The notes: generated by a model from the sequence alone, not told the origin. A DNA stretch of 64,000 nucleotides from Sphingopyxis sp. (GCA_013823985.1 PNNB01000050.1:204608-268607), one strand, 5' to 3'; positions 49,685-61,132 are shown, counted from the first letter of the stretch. Numbers and translations are program-made.

Positions 49685-50889
49685 AAAGCTCCCTTTTTGG
49701 CGATACGCAAGATGGTCAAGGCGGACAGGCGTGCGCGCTCGACCAGGCTTTCGGTAATCAGAAATTCATCGGCGCTGTGGATCGCGCCACCGCGCACGCC
49801 CATGGTGTCGACCACTGGGATACCGCAGGCGGCGATATTATTGCCGTCGCACACGCCGCCGCTGGCTTTCCACGCAATCGACAGGCCAAGGTCCGCGCCG
49901 CATTGCTTGACCAGGTCGAACAGCTTGGCGGCCCCGGCATCGATAGGCTTGGGCGGGCGGCCGAAGCTGCCGTGCAGATGGGCGCTGACGTCATGCTCCC
50001 GCTCGATATCCGCAATCAGTTTGCGCAGCGCGATGTCGGTTTCATCAACAATCTGCGGCGTCATCGGCCGGAAATTGACGCGCAAAATCGCGTGGTCGGG
50101 CACGACATTATTGGGGCTTCCGCCCTCAATGCGTGCGGGATTCACATTCAGGCCGGGCCGCGTCAAAGCCTTCAGCCGCAGCGCCAGATCGGCGGCAGCA
50201 AGCAAGGCGTTGCGGCCATCTTCGGGGTTGCGTCCGGCATGGGCGCTTTTGCCGCTGATGATAATCGAAAAATTCCCGCTGCCCCCGCGTTCCCCCGCCA
50301 AGGTGCCATCGGGCAGGGCAGGTTCATAGGTCAGCGCAGCGGTCTTGCCCTTCGCAAGCGCCGCAATCAACGGCGCGGACGAGGGGGAACCGACTTCCTC
50401 ATCGCTATTGATCATGACGTGATAGCCGACATTCGCGAATTCAGGTGCCGTCTCGGCAGTGGCGAGTGCTGCCAGCATGACGGCAATGCCGCCTTTCATG
50501 TCGGCGACGCCGGGGCCATTCAACACGCCATCCTCCAGCCAGCGCTGGTCCTGAAAGCTGTGATCGGCGGGGAATACCGTGTCCATATGTCCGGTGAACA
50601 GCAGTTGCACCGGCGCTTCGGGGCGGATGGTTGCGACCAGATGGCGGCCATGCTCGACTATTTCGATAACCCCGTCGGCGCGCACTTTTTCGACAGGCGC
50701 CGGTTCGTGCAGTTCGATGTTGCCGGGAAGAACGGCAAAGGCATCGGCCAGCCTGTCGGCGGTCGCTTTCAACCCAGCAAGGTTACCCGATCCGCTGTTT
50801 ATGGCGGCCCATTGCTGCACCTGCGCCAGCATCGGATCATGGGTGATCCGTTCAAGCGCGCTGCGTTCAGTGGAGGCCAGATTTTGCAT
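49681..50889 (-). CDS. M20 family metallohydrolase (carboxypeptidase G2-like) of the arginine operon
   Basis: 402 residues. Zinc ligands of M20 enzymes: His in FTGHMDTVFP, bridging Asp in GPGVADMKGGI, general base and ligand Glu-Glu in NSDEEVGSPSSA, and final His in GAIHSADEF. A dimerisation domain (GKSAHAGRNPEDGRNALLAA) sits in the middle. No signal peptide. It leads the AST operon; it could hydrolyse a succinylated or acetylated amino acid, possibly doing the job of AstE (succinylglutamate desuccinylase), which is not visible here, or liberate arginine from a conjugate. This is inferred from position. Confidence 0.85.
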   Translation of the reverse strand: MQNLASTERSALERITHDPMLAQVQQWAAINSGSGNLAGLKATADRLADAFAVLPGNIELHEPAPVEKVRADGVIEIVEHGRHLVATIRPEAPVQLLFTGHMDTVFPADHSFQDQRWLEDGVLNGPGVADMKGGIAVMLAALATAETAPEFANVGYHVMINSDEEVGSPSSAPLIAALAKGKTAALTYEPALPDGTLAGERGGSGNFSIIISGKSAHAGRNPEDGRNALLAAADLALRLKALTRPGLNVNPARIEGGSPNNVVPDHAILRVNFRPMTPQIVDETDIALRKLIADIEREHDVSAHLHGSFGRPPKPIDAGAAKLFDLVKQCGADLGLSIAWKASGGVCDGNNIAACGIPVVDTMGVRGGAIHSADEFLITESLVERARLSALTILRIAKKGAL

Positions 50890-50991
50890 CCAACGCCTTT
50901 AGCCGCGCACAATGCGAAGCGCCACCCCTAGCGAAATGTTGAAAGGAACGATCGCCTGACAGGCAAATAGCCGGTCAATTCAACAACACAT

Positions 50992-51069
50992 CCGTCACCC
51001 TGAACTTGTTTCAGGGTCTTAGTTTTCAACGTGGCTGACTAAGACCCTGAAACAAGTTCAGGGTGACGG
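50992..51069. repeat. REP-like palindromic element with 31-bp perfect arms
   Basis: Bases 50992-51022 are the exact reverse complement of 51039-51069, around a 16-bp centre; each arm contains GTCACCCTGAACTTGTTTCA. A third, partial copy of the end (GGGTGACGGTG) is at 51084-51094. This family of dispersed palindromes is frequent between genes in sphingomonad genomes. It lies in the 246-bp gap between the upstream ends of two leftward operons' genes (rsmA stop and the M20 start). It could act as an mRNA-end hairpin for rsmA or be mobilised by a REP-associated transposase, none of which is in the window. The rest of 50890-51135 shows nothing else. Confidence 0.88.
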
Positions 51070-51135
51070 TGTGGCGAGAGTTTAGGGTGACGGTGTGTAG
51101 AGAATGGCGCAGCGAATAAAGCAGAGCGATCGACT

Positions 51136-51960
51136 TCACCCCAACTGCCGGGCCAACGCGCACCATTCGGGGATCGTCACCGTTTCCGGCCTGCGGTCCG
51201 CCGCGATTCCGGCCTTTTCCAGTGCGTCCAGTGCGCCGGGCACGGCCTTCAGGCTTTGCCGCAGCATTTTGCGCCGCTGGCCGAACGCCGCGGCGGTCAA
51301 TTTTTCGAGCACGGCCATCTTTACGCCTTCAGGCGCATCGCCCGGGGTGATGTGCACAACCGCGGACATGACCTTTGGCGGCGGGGTAAAGGCGGAGCGG
51401 TGGACGGGCATCGCGATCTTTGCCTGAGCGCGCCATTGTGCCAATATCGCCAGCCGCCCATAGGCATCGCTGGCCGCGGGCGCGACGATGCGGTCGGCGA
51501 CTTCGCGCTGGAACATCAGGGTTAGCGATTGCCATTCCGGCGGCCACGCATCGCCACCGAGCCAGCCGACGGCGAGCGCGGTGCCCACATTATAGGGCAG
51601 GTTGGACAGGATGTGGAACGGACCGCCGATTTCCTTGGCTGGATCAATTTTCAGGGCGTCGCCCTCGATCACCCGCAACTGTCCCGGAAACGCATCTGCC
51701 AGTTCGGCAAGCGCGGGCAGGCAGCGATGGTCGCGTTCGACTGCCAGAACATGGGCACCAGCGCGCAGCAAAGCGCGGGTCAGGCCGCCTGGCCCGGGGC
51801 CGACTTCATAGACATTCTGGCCCTTCAGCGATCCGGGTATGGCGGCAATGCGGTCGAGCAATTGTTCGTCGAACAGGAAATTCTGCCCCAATGCCTTGCT
51901 GGCGGACAGGCCATGGCGGGCAATAACATCCCGGAGCGGGGGCAATGGGGGCAGGGTCAT
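51136..51960 (-). CDS. rsmA: 16S rRNA (adenine-1518/1519) dimethyltransferase
   Basis: 274 residues. [18 protein letters not shown] at the N-terminus, SAM motif [16 protein letters not shown], catalytic [16 protein letters not shown], and the C-terminal helical RNA-binding part ([17 protein letters not shown]). KsgA/RsmA modifies two adenines near the 3' end of 16S rRNA late in 30S assembly. ATGA overlap with pdxA; last gene of the lptD-surA-pdxA-rsmA series. Confidence 0.97.
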   Translation of the reverse strand: MTLPPLPPLRDVIARHGLSASKALGQNFLFDEQLLDRIAAIPGSLKGQNVYEVGPGPGGLTRALLRAGAHVLAVERDHRCLPALAELADAFPGQLRVIEGDALKIDPAKEIGGPFHILSNLPYNVGTALAVGWLGGDAWPPEWQSLTLMFQREVADRIVAPAASDAYGRLAILAQWRAQAKIAMPVHRSAFTPPPKVMSAVVHITPGDAPEGVKMAVLEKLTAAAFGQRRKMLRQSLKAVPGALDALEKAGIAADRRPETVTIPEWCALARQLG

Positions 51961-52970
51961 ACCGCGTCTGCGGCTTGGCGGTTGAGCGCCGCCATTTCCG
52001 CCATTTTAATGGCAGCGATCATCGAATGGGGCATTGCGATATTCTGGCCCGCTATGCCAAAGGCGGTGCCGTGATCGGGCGATGTCCGCACGACCGGAAG
52101 GCCGAGCGTGATGTTGACGGCATCATGGAAATAGAGCGTTTTCAACGGGATCAGCGCCTGATCATGATAAGCGCACAAGGCAGCGTCATAATGCGAACGC
52201 GCTTCGGCGTGGAACATGGTGTCGGCGGACAAGGGACCTACCACGTCAAAGCCCTCGCTGCGGATTTGCGCGATGGCCGGTTCGAATATGTCAATTTCCT
52301 CGCGGCCCATATTCCCTGATTCGCCCGCATGCGGGTTGAATCCCGCAACAGCGAGGCGCGGATTTTCGATCCCAAAATTGCGCTGTAGCCCCTTGGCCGT
52401 GGCGCGCAGGCGTTGCCGGATCAGGCGCCCATCCAGTTTGGATGCGACGGACGCGAGCGGGATATGGGTTGTCATCGGCACGACGCGCAGGTCTGGCCCG
52501 GCGAGCATCATGACGGCGTTATTTTTCGATACGCCGCAGCGTTCGGCGATAAACTCTGTCTGTCCGGGATGGGTGAAGCCAACGGCGTAAAGTTGGGTTT
52601 TTGAAACAGGCCCTGTGACCAATGCCGCCGCGCTGCCCGCGCGGGCGAACCCGATGGCCATTTCCAGCGCTTGATAGGCACAGTGTGCGCCGTCCAGATC
52701 CGGTTCGCCCGGTATCACCGAGATGCAACTGTGCACCTCGATAACGGGAAGCGCCGAATCGAAATGCGCAAAGCTGTCGGCGGGGTCGTCGATTTTGACG
52801 ACCGGACCGTTCCAGTGCGGCGCAAAGCAACCCATATCACCGATAGCGAAAAAAGGCGGAAGGTCGGCGCTTTTACGCGCCTCCCATGCTTTGCCGATAA
52901 TTTCCGGTCCTATGCCCGCCGGGTCGCCGACCGAAATCGCCAACGGCAGATCAAGTCGCCGTGGCGGCAT
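51957..52970 (-). CDS. pdxA: 4-Hydroxythreonine-4-phosphate dehydrogenase
   Basis: 337 residues, usual length. [56 protein letters not shown] and [20 protein letters not shown] contain the substrate site and the metal-binding His residues. It oxidises 4-phosphohydroxy-threonine for pyridoxal phosphate synthesis. Its ATG and the surA stop share 1 nt. Confidence 0.97.
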   Translation of the reverse strand: MPPRRLDLPLAISVGDPAGIGPEIIGKAWEARKSADLPPFFAIGDMGCFAPHWNGPVVKIDDPADSFAHFDSALPVIEVHSCISVIPGEPDLDGAHCAYQALEMAIGFARAGSAAALVTGPVSKTQLYAVGFTHPGQTEFIAERCGVSKNNAVMMLAGPDLRVVPMTTHIPLASVASKLDGRLIRQRLRATAKGLQRNFGIENPRLAVAGFNPHAGESGNMGREEIDIFEPAIAQIRSEGFDVVGPLSADTMFHAEARSHYDAALCAYHDQALIPLKTLYFHDAVNITLGLPVVRTSPDHGTAFGIAGQNIAMPHSMIAAIKMAEMAALNRQAADAV

Positions 52971-54310
52971 CAGTTATATTCGATGACTGCGTCGCGGCGA
53001 AGGTCACGCAGGTAGATACGTGCCCGTTTGTTGACCCGTTCTTCCTCAAGCCGCGACATGATTTCGTCGAAGGATTCCGAAGACGCTTCCTGCGGGGCAT
53101 CGCGGCCGCACATGACGAAGACGCGGACGCCATCTTCCAGCGAACCATAAGGGGGTGTCGACTGGCCAATCTGCAGATCAAGCATGACCTGCTGCAACGG
53201 GGCAGGTAGGTCGCGGACCTTGATGCCATCGCGGTTCACCACATCAGCGTTCAACTGCCGCGCCATTTCATCCGCAGCGCCGCAACCGTTAATCTTGCTC
53301 GTTTCTTCGCTGAACCGCTTCACCAGCGGTGCGACCTGCGCTTCGGTGGTACCGGCGGGGAAGGTAATCGCAATCTGCTTCAGGCTCAGCACCGAATCGC
53401 GGGGATCGGATGTCGCGACCTGACGGCGGTCGATCAGCAGCAGGATTGAAATACCGCCGGGTGAAGGAACAGCCTGGATTTCATTGGCGCGCATATTGCT
53501 TGCTGCGGTTGCGAGCGACGGCGGCAATTGCGCCAGCGAAAGCCAGCCAAGGTCGCCGCCGACAGATGCCGTCGAAGCTTCCGAAAATTGACGGGCGTAA
53601 GCGACAAAATTGCCGCCCTGACGCAACTGGTCCATAATCTTGCGCGCATTTTCGGTCACTGCGGGCATGGTTTCCGGCGTGGCCGACAGGTAGATTTCAC
53701 CGATGCGATATTCGGTCGTGCCTTTGGTGGCCTTGATGCGCTCGATTATCGCATTCACTTCGTCGTCGCTGACATTGGCCGACGGTCGCACGTTGCGCGA
53801 TAGCAGGCGGCTCCATGACAATTCGCCCTTGATCTGACGCTTCAGCGTGGCGACCGACGAGCCGATGGAGATGAGATATTTTTCGACTTCATTGGCCGGG
53901 CGGTTGAAATTCTGTTGCGAGACTCGGTCGAAATACTGGTTTACCTCGGCGTCGGTAACCTCGATCTCATTGGCGGCTGCTTCCTGGATCTGGAGCGTTT
54001 CGTCGATGAGGTTGGTCAGAATCTGCGCACGGAAACGTGCGACTTCTTCTGGCGGAAGCTGGTTGTTATTGGCCGCTACGATCAGGGCGAGGCGGTGGTC
54101 AATGTCCGTACCGGTAATGATCTCGCCATTCACCTGCGCTGTGGCGCGGCGCACATTGGGGTCGTTTTTGCCGAACAGGGTCTGGCCATCGGGAATGTCG
54201 AGACGGGCCTCGGGTGTGACTTCGTCCGAAACGGTTTGCGCAACCGAAGGTGTCAATGCTGTGGCAGTTGCCAGCAATGCCGCAAGGGAAAAGCGCTTGG
54301 AAAACTTCAT
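52970..54310 (-). CDS. surA: Periplasmic chaperone/peptidyl-prolyl isomerase SurA
   Basis: 446 residues from ATG 54310 (a TTG three codons upstream is less likely). Signal peptide (to about residue 25, PSVAQ). SurA N-domain: RRATAQVNGEIITGTDIDHR and RAQILTNLIDETLQIQEAAA. One clear parvulin domain at about 190-300 (YRIGEIYLSATPETMPAVTE; FSEASTASVGGDLGWLSLAQ); a second parvulin-like region is degenerate. It escorts outer-membrane proteins such as LptD, whose gene is directly upstream. Confidence 0.93.
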   Translation of the reverse strand: MKFSKRFSLAALLATATALTPSVAQTVSDEVTPEARLDIPDGQTLFGKNDPNVRRATAQVNGEIITGTDIDHRLALIVAANNNQLPPEEVARFRAQILTNLIDETLQIQEAAANEIEVTDAEVNQYFDRVSQQNFNRPANEVEKYLISIGSSVATLKRQIKGELSWSRLLSRNVRPSANVSDDEVNAIIERIKATKGTTEYRIGEIYLSATPETMPAVTENARKIMDQLRQGGNFVAYARQFSEASTASVGGDLGWLSLAQLPPSLATAASNMRANEIQAVPSPGGISILLLIDRRQVATSDPRDSVLSLKQIAITFPAGTTEAQVAPLVKRFSEETSKINGCGAADEMARQLNADVVNRDGIKVRDLPAPLQQVMLDLQIGQSTPPYGSLEDGVRVFVMCGRDAPQEASSESFDEIMSRLEEERVNKRARIYLRDLRRDAVIEYN

Positions 54311-54412
54311 CGATGACAATCCAGTATATAATCAAATTCGAGCGGGAAATAGTGCGACGCTGCTGAACCGCAGATGAGCAGCCGCCGCCCTGTCCCCCAT
54401 GTGCAGTCGGCC

Positions 54413-56644
54413 TTACACACCCAGATTGCGAAATGCCAGCCGGAACAGGAAACTGTTGCCACGGCGCGCATCGCCCGTCGGCTGGTAATCACGCCGCCAT
54501 GTCAGGCTGAGCGAGAGGCAGTCGTCATCATAAGCCACGCCGAGGCGGTGGCGGATGGGATCGAAGCCGTCGGAAAGCGTCGTGGGATCTTCCGTCGTGT
54601 CGGTCAGGTCGATAATGGTGGACCCGAAAACCGACCAGTAACGCGCAACGCGGACACGCCCGGCGAGCCGGATTTCCTCACGGTCCGAGAGGTCCTCGAC
54701 GGTCGGGCCGATGTTGCGGTTCAGCTTTAGATAACCCGCCTGCACATAGGTTCCGCGCGATCCGATGGTCGCGTCAATTTCGTTGCGCCGCACCGCCAGA
54801 TTGTCCTTGTCGAGCCGGAACCGGTGCGTCAGCTTCACGATATCCTTGAAACGGAACTCGCTGCGCCCGACAATATCGGATGCCTTGTCCGACAGGCCCG
54901 TGCCGTCGGGGAAGATCGACGCACGGTTGGACAGGCGGTAGCTTTGACCGACATTGATGTCGGCGGTGAAATTTGTTTTCCGCAAGGTCCAGTCGAACCC
55001 ATAGGTAATGCGGTAGTCATCCTCGAACCGGTCATAGCCCGGGAAACGGTTGAGCGCGAACAGGTTGCTGTCTTCCAGATCGACTGCGCGCGAATCTTCA
55101 TTCGGTATTTTGAGATTCGTCACCGAAGGCGCCGCGACCAATTGCACGCGGGGAGTGAAAATCTGCGTGCCGCCCAGCGCTTTGCCAACAAATGGCCATT
55201 TCATGTCGATGGCACCGGCGAAAATCGCCCGGCTCTGCCAGCCGCTTTCGCCGCGGTAGATCGCCGTTGTGGTGCTCGCATTTTCGTCGCTGTGATAAAC
55301 ATCGCCGCGGGCGAGCGCGGTGAAGGACACTTCCTGACCGAGCCCAGTAATCTTGCGCAAATCCCATTTGACCGAACCAAACGCACGTTGCGTATCCTGT
55401 CCAGCGGTGCGGCCGATGGCGAGGCTGTTGGCCTGCAACTGGATGGTCCCGCCGAGGAGCGGGTCGTTGAGGCGGCGGCGGTAGTCGATTTCGGGCAGGG
55501 CAATGGGTGCTAACCCTTGCTTGTCCCCGGTCCGCAGGGTCTGCACGGCCCAGCCGGCAAGCGAGAAATAGCTGTTATCATCAATCCGCTCGGCAGCGAA
55601 GGTGGAGCGCAAACGGTCATCACGGCTGATATCGTAGCGGCGCAGGAATGTCCGGTCGGACGCCCTGCGCCCCGAGGCCGAGATGGACCAATAGGGGTCT
55701 AGCTGAAAGCGGCCCGCGCCTTCGATATAGCCCCGGAAAACATTGCTGCCGGTTGGAATAACGGCACCGCTGGTGTCGATCCGGTTGCTGTAGGTACCAT
55801 AGGCTGCAATTTCGAATGCGCCGGTCTTTTCGAGCGACCGGAACTTGACCTGCCCGAGGGGCGCGGCGTTTGAAAAGGCGGTAATTGATCCGGTCAGGTC
55901 GCGATTTTGCGCGATACGCCAATAATAGGATTGTTCGATCTCAAGCCCGTTATTCCGCGAAAAGCCGACACTCGGCACCAGAAATCCGCTGCCTGCCTTA
56001 GTATCGACGGGGTGCGACAGGAAGGGCAGGGGTACAATGGGCAAGCCGAACAGTTCGATCCGCGCGCCTTCATATTTCACGCGCTTTGTGGCGGGGTCAT
56101 AGACGACCTTGACCGCTTTCACTTCCCAACTCGGCTTTTTGGGGCAACCGTCGGGGCCTTCCACCTTGCAGGCGGTGTAGGCGGCGTAGTCGAGCGAATA
56201 GACGCCGTCCTTGCGCGCGCCGCGTTTGGCGGCAAGGCGGCTTTCGTCGGCCAGAACGACGAGCAGATTTTCAACGATGCCGTCTTTCAGCGTGTCGGTT
56301 ACGACAATCTTGTCACCATAGGCCACATCGCCTTCCGGGCCGACGGACCGGATATTGCCTTCGGCCGTAACTTCCCCACTGGTGCGGTTCCACACAACCG
56401 TATCCGCACGCAGGGTGTAGCCATCGCGGTTGACGACCACATCGCCGGTGGCGGTGACGATTTCGGTGTTGGAATCATATTCAACGACAGCCGCCGCAAA
56501 ACCGATCTGGTCGTCCGCGGCCTTAGCCTCGGCCGGAGCGGGCTGGGTTTGCGCAGAAACAGCCGTCGGCAATGCCGCGCCAGCGAGCAAGAAAGCCGCC
56601 AGCAAAAGCCGGGAAGAAGAGGGCTGTAGGGCGGGGATAATCAT
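54413..56644 (-). CDS. lptD: LPS-assembly protein LptD
   Basis: 743 residues from ATG 56644 (MIIPALQPSSSR); an earlier ATG at 56767 would place the signal peptide too far in. Signal sequence ends AVSAQ; OstA/LptA-like N-domain (VVEYDSNTEIVTATGDVVVN, LRADTVVWNRTSGEVTAEGN) with a Cys pair (TACKVEGPDGCP), then a 26-strand barrel domain (GSGFLVPSVGFSRNNGLEIE) ending ...RLAFRNLGV. Only one C-terminal Cys is visible (DDDCLSLSL), against two in E. coli, so the disulfide pattern differs. It inserts LPS into the outer leaflet. A 102-bp gap separates it from surA. Confidence 0.95.
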   Translation of the reverse strand: MIIPALQPSSSRLLLAAFLLAGAALPTAVSAQTQPAPAEAKAADDQIGFAAAVVEYDSNTEIVTATGDVVVNRDGYTLRADTVVWNRTSGEVTAEGNIRSVGPEGDVAYGDKIVVTDTLKDGIVENLLVVLADESRLAAKRGARKDGVYSLDYAAYTACKVEGPDGCPKKPSWEVKAVKVVYDPATKRVKYEGARIELFGLPIVPLPFLSHPVDTKAGSGFLVPSVGFSRNNGLEIEQSYYWRIAQNRDLTGSITAFSNAAPLGQVKFRSLEKTGAFEIAAYGTYSNRIDTSGAVIPTGSNVFRGYIEGAGRFQLDPYWSISASGRRASDRTFLRRYDISRDDRLRSTFAAERIDDNSYFSLAGWAVQTLRTGDKQGLAPIALPEIDYRRRLNDPLLGGTIQLQANSLAIGRTAGQDTQRAFGSVKWDLRKITGLGQEVSFTALARGDVYHSDENASTTTAIYRGESGWQSRAIFAGAIDMKWPFVGKALGGTQIFTPRVQLVAAPSVTNLKIPNEDSRAVDLEDSNLFALNRFPGYDRFEDDYRITYGFDWTLRKTNFTADINVGQSYRLSNRASIFPDGTGLSDKASDIVGRSEFRFKDIVKLTHRFRLDKDNLAVRRNEIDATIGSRGTYVQAGYLKLNRNIGPTVEDLSDREEIRLAGRVRVARYWSVFGSTIIDLTDTTEDPTTLSDGFDPIRHRLGVAYDDDCLSLSLTWRRDYQPTGDARRGNSFLFRLAFRNLGV

Positions 56645-56823
56645 ATAAACCGGCACGTCCTTTATAGCCGCTCTAAGCTCAGGTCCACCCATCTTGCGCC
56701 CGATGGCTGTACATGTGGTTAACAGCGGACAAACTGTGCTTATCTTTTGCTTTAAGTGACAGGCCAAATGGGCCTATAGAGCCGGGCAATAACCAACGCC
56801 CAGCGGAAAGGCTGACTATTTCC

Positions 56824-58280
<1,457 letters not shown>

Positions 58281-58281
<1 letters not shown>

Positions 58282-58718
58282 TGCAACTCGACTTTTACCA
58301 GCTTACCCGAGACCCTGCTGAAAAGGTAATTCCCGTTCTCGCCCAGCGTGTGCTGGATGGGGGCGGGCGGTTGCTGGTCGTCAGTGGGGAAATGGATCAA
58401 CTGGACCGGCTGTCGACGGCGCTGTGGACTGCAAGGCCCGACAGCTTCCTCGCCCACGCCAAAGCAGGCGAGGGCGATGATGCGTTGCAGCCAATCTTGT
58501 TGTCGCACAGCGCGGATGCCGCCAATGGCGCACGTTTTGTGATGCTGGCGGACGGGGAGTGGCATGATGCCGCGCTGACGTTCGACCGGGCCTTTTATCT
58601 TTTTCCGCCAGAGAAAACCGACAATGCCCGCACCGCCTGGCGTGCGCTTGCCAATCGCGATGATGTCGAGCGCCGCTACTGGAAACAGGATGGTGGCAAA
58701 TGGGTGCAGGGCCCCTGA
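58281..58718 (+). CDS. holC: DNA polymerase III subunit chi
   Basis: 145 residues sharing 1 nt with the pepA stop. MQLDFYQLTRDPAEKVIPVL, LLVVSGEMDQLDRLSTALWT, DSFLAHAKAGEGDDALQPIL and RFVMLADGEWHDAAL, FDRAFYLFP are family features. Chi links the clamp loader to SSB. Confidence 0.93.
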
Positions 58719-58757
58719 TTTTGTGATAGGTCGCGGTGCACTTTCTGGAGGATGAAC

Positions 58758-59267
58758 ATGCGACACCTTATCCCTTATGCCGCTCTGCTGGCGCTGACCG
58801 CTTGCGGAAGCAAGGACGAAACGACCACCGTCACCACCGCGGACGGTGAGGAAATCAAGATCACATCGGATACCGACAATAATTCCGAAAGCGGCACGAT
58901 CACCTTTGAAGGCAAGGATGGCGAAGGCAAGATTACCTTCGGCGATGCGGCGTCGGGCCAGAAACTGCCTCTCGACATGCCTGTCTATCCGGGCGGCGAG
59001 GTGAAGGGGACCTTTACCGGCGGTGACGGCAAAGGCGAGCAAGGCGGCATGGCCACCGTGATGACAAAGGACCCCGCCGCCAAGGTCATCGACTATTATA
59101 AAGCGGAAGCCGCCAAGCGGGGCTACGCCATCAAGACCACATCCTCGGCCAATGAAATGGCCAGCTTTTCCGCCGAAGGAAAAGGCGGCGAGACATTGGT
59201 GATCACAGCCTCGCCCAGCGAAGGCGAAGGCACGGCCGCGGTCATCATGGGCGGCACGAAAAACTAA
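58758..59267 (+). CDS. Predicted lipoprotein, unknown function
   Basis: 169 residues from ATG 58758, which is 6 nt from GGAGG; ATG 58752 would touch that site. Lipobox LTAC with Cys16. The mature part begins with Asp/Thr-rich repeats ([20 protein letters not shown]) and a stretch of charged Gly-rich strands; then [20 protein letters not shown] and [20 protein letters not shown], a pattern reminiscent of small sphingomonad lipoproteins that bind or sense at the envelope. No enzyme motif. Monocistronic by spacing. Confidence 0.82.
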   Translation: MRHLIPYAALLALTACGSKDETTTVTTADGEEIKITSDTDNNSESGTITFEGKDGEGKITFGDAASGQKLPLDMPVYPGGEVKGTFTGGDGKGEQGGMATVMTKDPAAKVIDYYKAEAAKRGYAIKTTSSANEMASFSAEGKGGETLVITASPSEGEGTAAVIMGGTKN

Positions 59268-59358
59268 AAGGGGCACGTTTACACAAGCCTTGCCATGCTG
59301 CGCCGCAGCGGCTAGAGGCGCGCCAGTTTTTCACACATTGTTCTCAGGAGTTTCTCCC

Positions 59359-59781
59359 ATGGCGGTTACCCGCACCTTTTCGATCATCAAGCCCGACGCA
59401 ACCCGCCGTAATCTGACCGGTGCGGTCACCAAGATGCTGGAAGAAGCAGGCCTGCGCGTCGTTGCGTCCAAGCGCATCCACATGAGCCGCGAACAGGCCG
59501 AAGGCTTCTACGCCGTGCACAAAGAGCGCCCCTTCTTCGGCGAACTGGTTGATTTCATGATCAGCGGCCCCGTGGTCGTGCAGGTTCTGGAAGGCGAAAA
59601 CGCCATGCAGCGCAACCGCGACATCATGGGCGCAACCAACCCTGCAAACGCCGAACCGGGTACGATCCGCAAGGAACTGGCCGAAAGCATCGAAGCCAAC
59701 ACTGTCCACGGTTCGGACAGCGACGAGAACGCCGCGATTGAAATCGCCTATTTCTTCAAGCCGGAAGAAATTGTCGGGTAA
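59359..59781 (+). CDS. ndk: Nucleoside diphosphate kinase
   Basis: 140 residues from ATG 59359; upstream in-frame codons have no ribosome site, while CAGGAG at 59346-59350 fits this start. [59 protein letters not shown] and the phosphorylated His117 in [12 protein letters not shown] are all conserved. It equilibrates NTP pools. A strong terminator follows. Confidence 0.98.
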   Translation: MAVTRTFSIIKPDATRRNLTGAVTKMLEEAGLRVVASKRIHMSREQAEGFYAVHKERPFFGELVDFMISGPVVVQVLEGENAMQRNRDIMGATNPANAEPGTIRKELAESIEANTVHGSDSDENAAIEIAYFFKPEEIVG

Positions 59782-59802
59782 TTCGTTCTAAAATAGAATT
59801 TC

Positions 59803-59839
59803 AAAAAGGGCTGCGCGTGCAAACGGGCAGCCCTTTTTC
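59803..59839 (+). terminator. Rho-independent terminator of ndk
   Basis: Stem AAAAAGGGCTGC / GCAGCCCTTTTT (12 bp) with a 12-nt loop, followed by TC. The A-tract before it makes it bidirectional. It starts 22 nt after the ndk stop. Confidence 0.9.
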
Positions 59840-59901
59840 TTTGCCCGCTGAATAGTCAGCGTGAAGTCTCGCCCGAGAAGCAGAAACATATGATCGGTAT
59901 G

Positions 59902-60140
59902 GGTGAGGGGGTTGGCCTGATCGATAGGGCGGAACCCCTCACCAACTTCGCCTAATTCGCTGCGCTCATAAGGCTGCGTATCCTCTCCCAAGGGGAGAGG
60001 TGGCGTTCTTTGTCCTAATTGCACACCCCCTCTCCCTTTGGGAGAGGCAGCGAGACTTGGCGGCTTGCCGCCTAGTCGCAGCGGTGAGGGGCTGTGCGCC
60101 ATCGATAGGGCATAACCCTGCACCAACTCCGCTATGGGGA
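59902..60140. repeat. Cluster of inverted and direct repeats in the ndk-purN gap
   Basis: The 400-bp space between ndk and purN holds no credible gene. It contains GGTGAGGGG (59902-59910) with CCCCTCACC (59935-59943); CCTCTCCCAAGGGGAGAGG (59982-60000); CCTCTCCCTTTGGGAGAGG (60029-60047); and an imperfect direct repeat ATCGATAGGGC...ACCAACT at 59920 and 60101. These can fold into a set of hairpins. They look like a dispersed sphingomonad intergenic repeat different from the one at 50992. Confidence 0.7.
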
Positions 60141-60181
60141 GAGGGGGTGTCTTTGTCGTGCTTGGGTCAGGGTGGATGAGC

Positions 60182-61132
60182 CTAAAACTTCCCCGCCACA
60201 TCCATCAACTTCGTCAGCTTCTTGGGCGCGACTGCGCGCCAGCTTTTGGCGAGCCAGTCGGCGATATGGTCCCAATCGGTGTCGCCCAGATCCAGCCGGA
60301 TGCCGATCCAGCCGTCGCCGAAATAGGCAGGGCGGTAATAGCGGTCTTCGTCGCTGTCGATCAGCATCGCCTGTTCCTCGGCCCCGCTGATTTTCACAAG
60401 GAGCGCCGTCTTGCCGTCGCCATGATGATCGACCGAGACATAAGCGAATTTCTTGCCGCCGATGATGCCGAAACAGGGCATGCCGTGGGAGGATACTTCG
60501 TCTGCTTCGGGTTGCGCCATTGCACGTTCGCGGACTTGGGCGAGCAGCCATTCAGGGTCTCTGTCGCGGGATACATAGGCAGACAGGATGCGAGGATAGA
60601 GCTGATGTTCAGCCATTTTCACCCGTTCTGCGAGCGTGTCTGCGGTGTCGTCCGGGCGAATGGTGACTTCGGTCTGGCCGAGCACAGGGCCTGCGTCGAG
60701 TTCGGGGGTCACAAGATGGACGCTACATCCCGCAACGGTGTCTCCCGCATCCAGTGCGCGCTGGTGGGTGTGCAGGCCGGTATATTTGGGAAGCAGCGAT
60801 GGATGAATGTTTAGCATCCGGCCCTCCCATTGTTCGACAAAGGCGTCGCTCAGGATACGCATATAGCCCGCGAGCGCCACATGGGTCGCGCCTGCCTCTT
60901 GGATCTGCCGAAGCATGATGGCGTCAAATGCGTCGCGGTCGACGCCCTTATGGGCGCGCGCAAATGTCGCAATGCCTTCGCCGTGTGCGAGTTTCAATCC
61001 CTCGGCCTCGGGGTTGTTGCTGGCGACGAGGACGATTTCATAGGGACAGTCAGGGTGCTTCGCCGCGTAAAGCAGCGCGGCCATGTTGGTGCCGCTGCCC
61101 GAGATCAGGACGGCGACGCGCGCCTTAGCCAT
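60182..61132 (-). CDS. purN: Phosphoribosylglycinamide formyltransferase fused to a MmcQ/YjbR domain
   Basis: 316 residues from ATG 61132, against about 190-215 for normal PurN. Residues 1-200 are Pur[16 protein letters not shown], catalytic Asn108 and His110 in [13 protein letters not shown], and Asp146 in [10 protein letters not shown]. Residues about 205-316 are a YjbR/MmcQ-type domain ([54 protein letters not shown]), normally a separate small protein with a CyaY-like fold. There is no stop or frameshift at the junction. It adds the formyl group to GAR in purine synthesis; the role of the added domain is unknown. It overlaps purM by 8 nt. Confidence 0.93.
   Translation of the reverse strand: MAKARVAVLISGSGTNMAALLYAAKHPDCPYEIVLVASNNPEAEGLKLAHGEGIATFARAHKGVDRDAFDAIMLRQIQEAGATHVALAGYMRILSDAFVEQWEGRMLNIHPSLLPKYTGLHTHQRALDAGDTVAGCSVHLVTPELDAGPVLGQTEVTIRPDDTADTLAERVKMAEHQLYPRILSAYVSRDRDPEWLLAQVRERAMAQPEADEVSSHGMPCFGIIGGKKFAYVSVDHHGDGKTALLVKISGAEEQAMLIDSDEDRYYRPAYFGDGWIGIRLDLGDTDWDHIADWLAKSWRAVAPKKLTKLMDVAGKF

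Noticed and set aside
51104..51427. Short open frames on the plus strand beside the REP element
   Set aside because: They run antisense into rsmA and have no recognisable protein features.
59788..60201. A 137-codon open frame on the minus strand in the ndk-purN gap
   Set aside because: It reads through the ndk terminator and the hairpin repeats; no domain, no ribosome site. Treated as repeat DNA.
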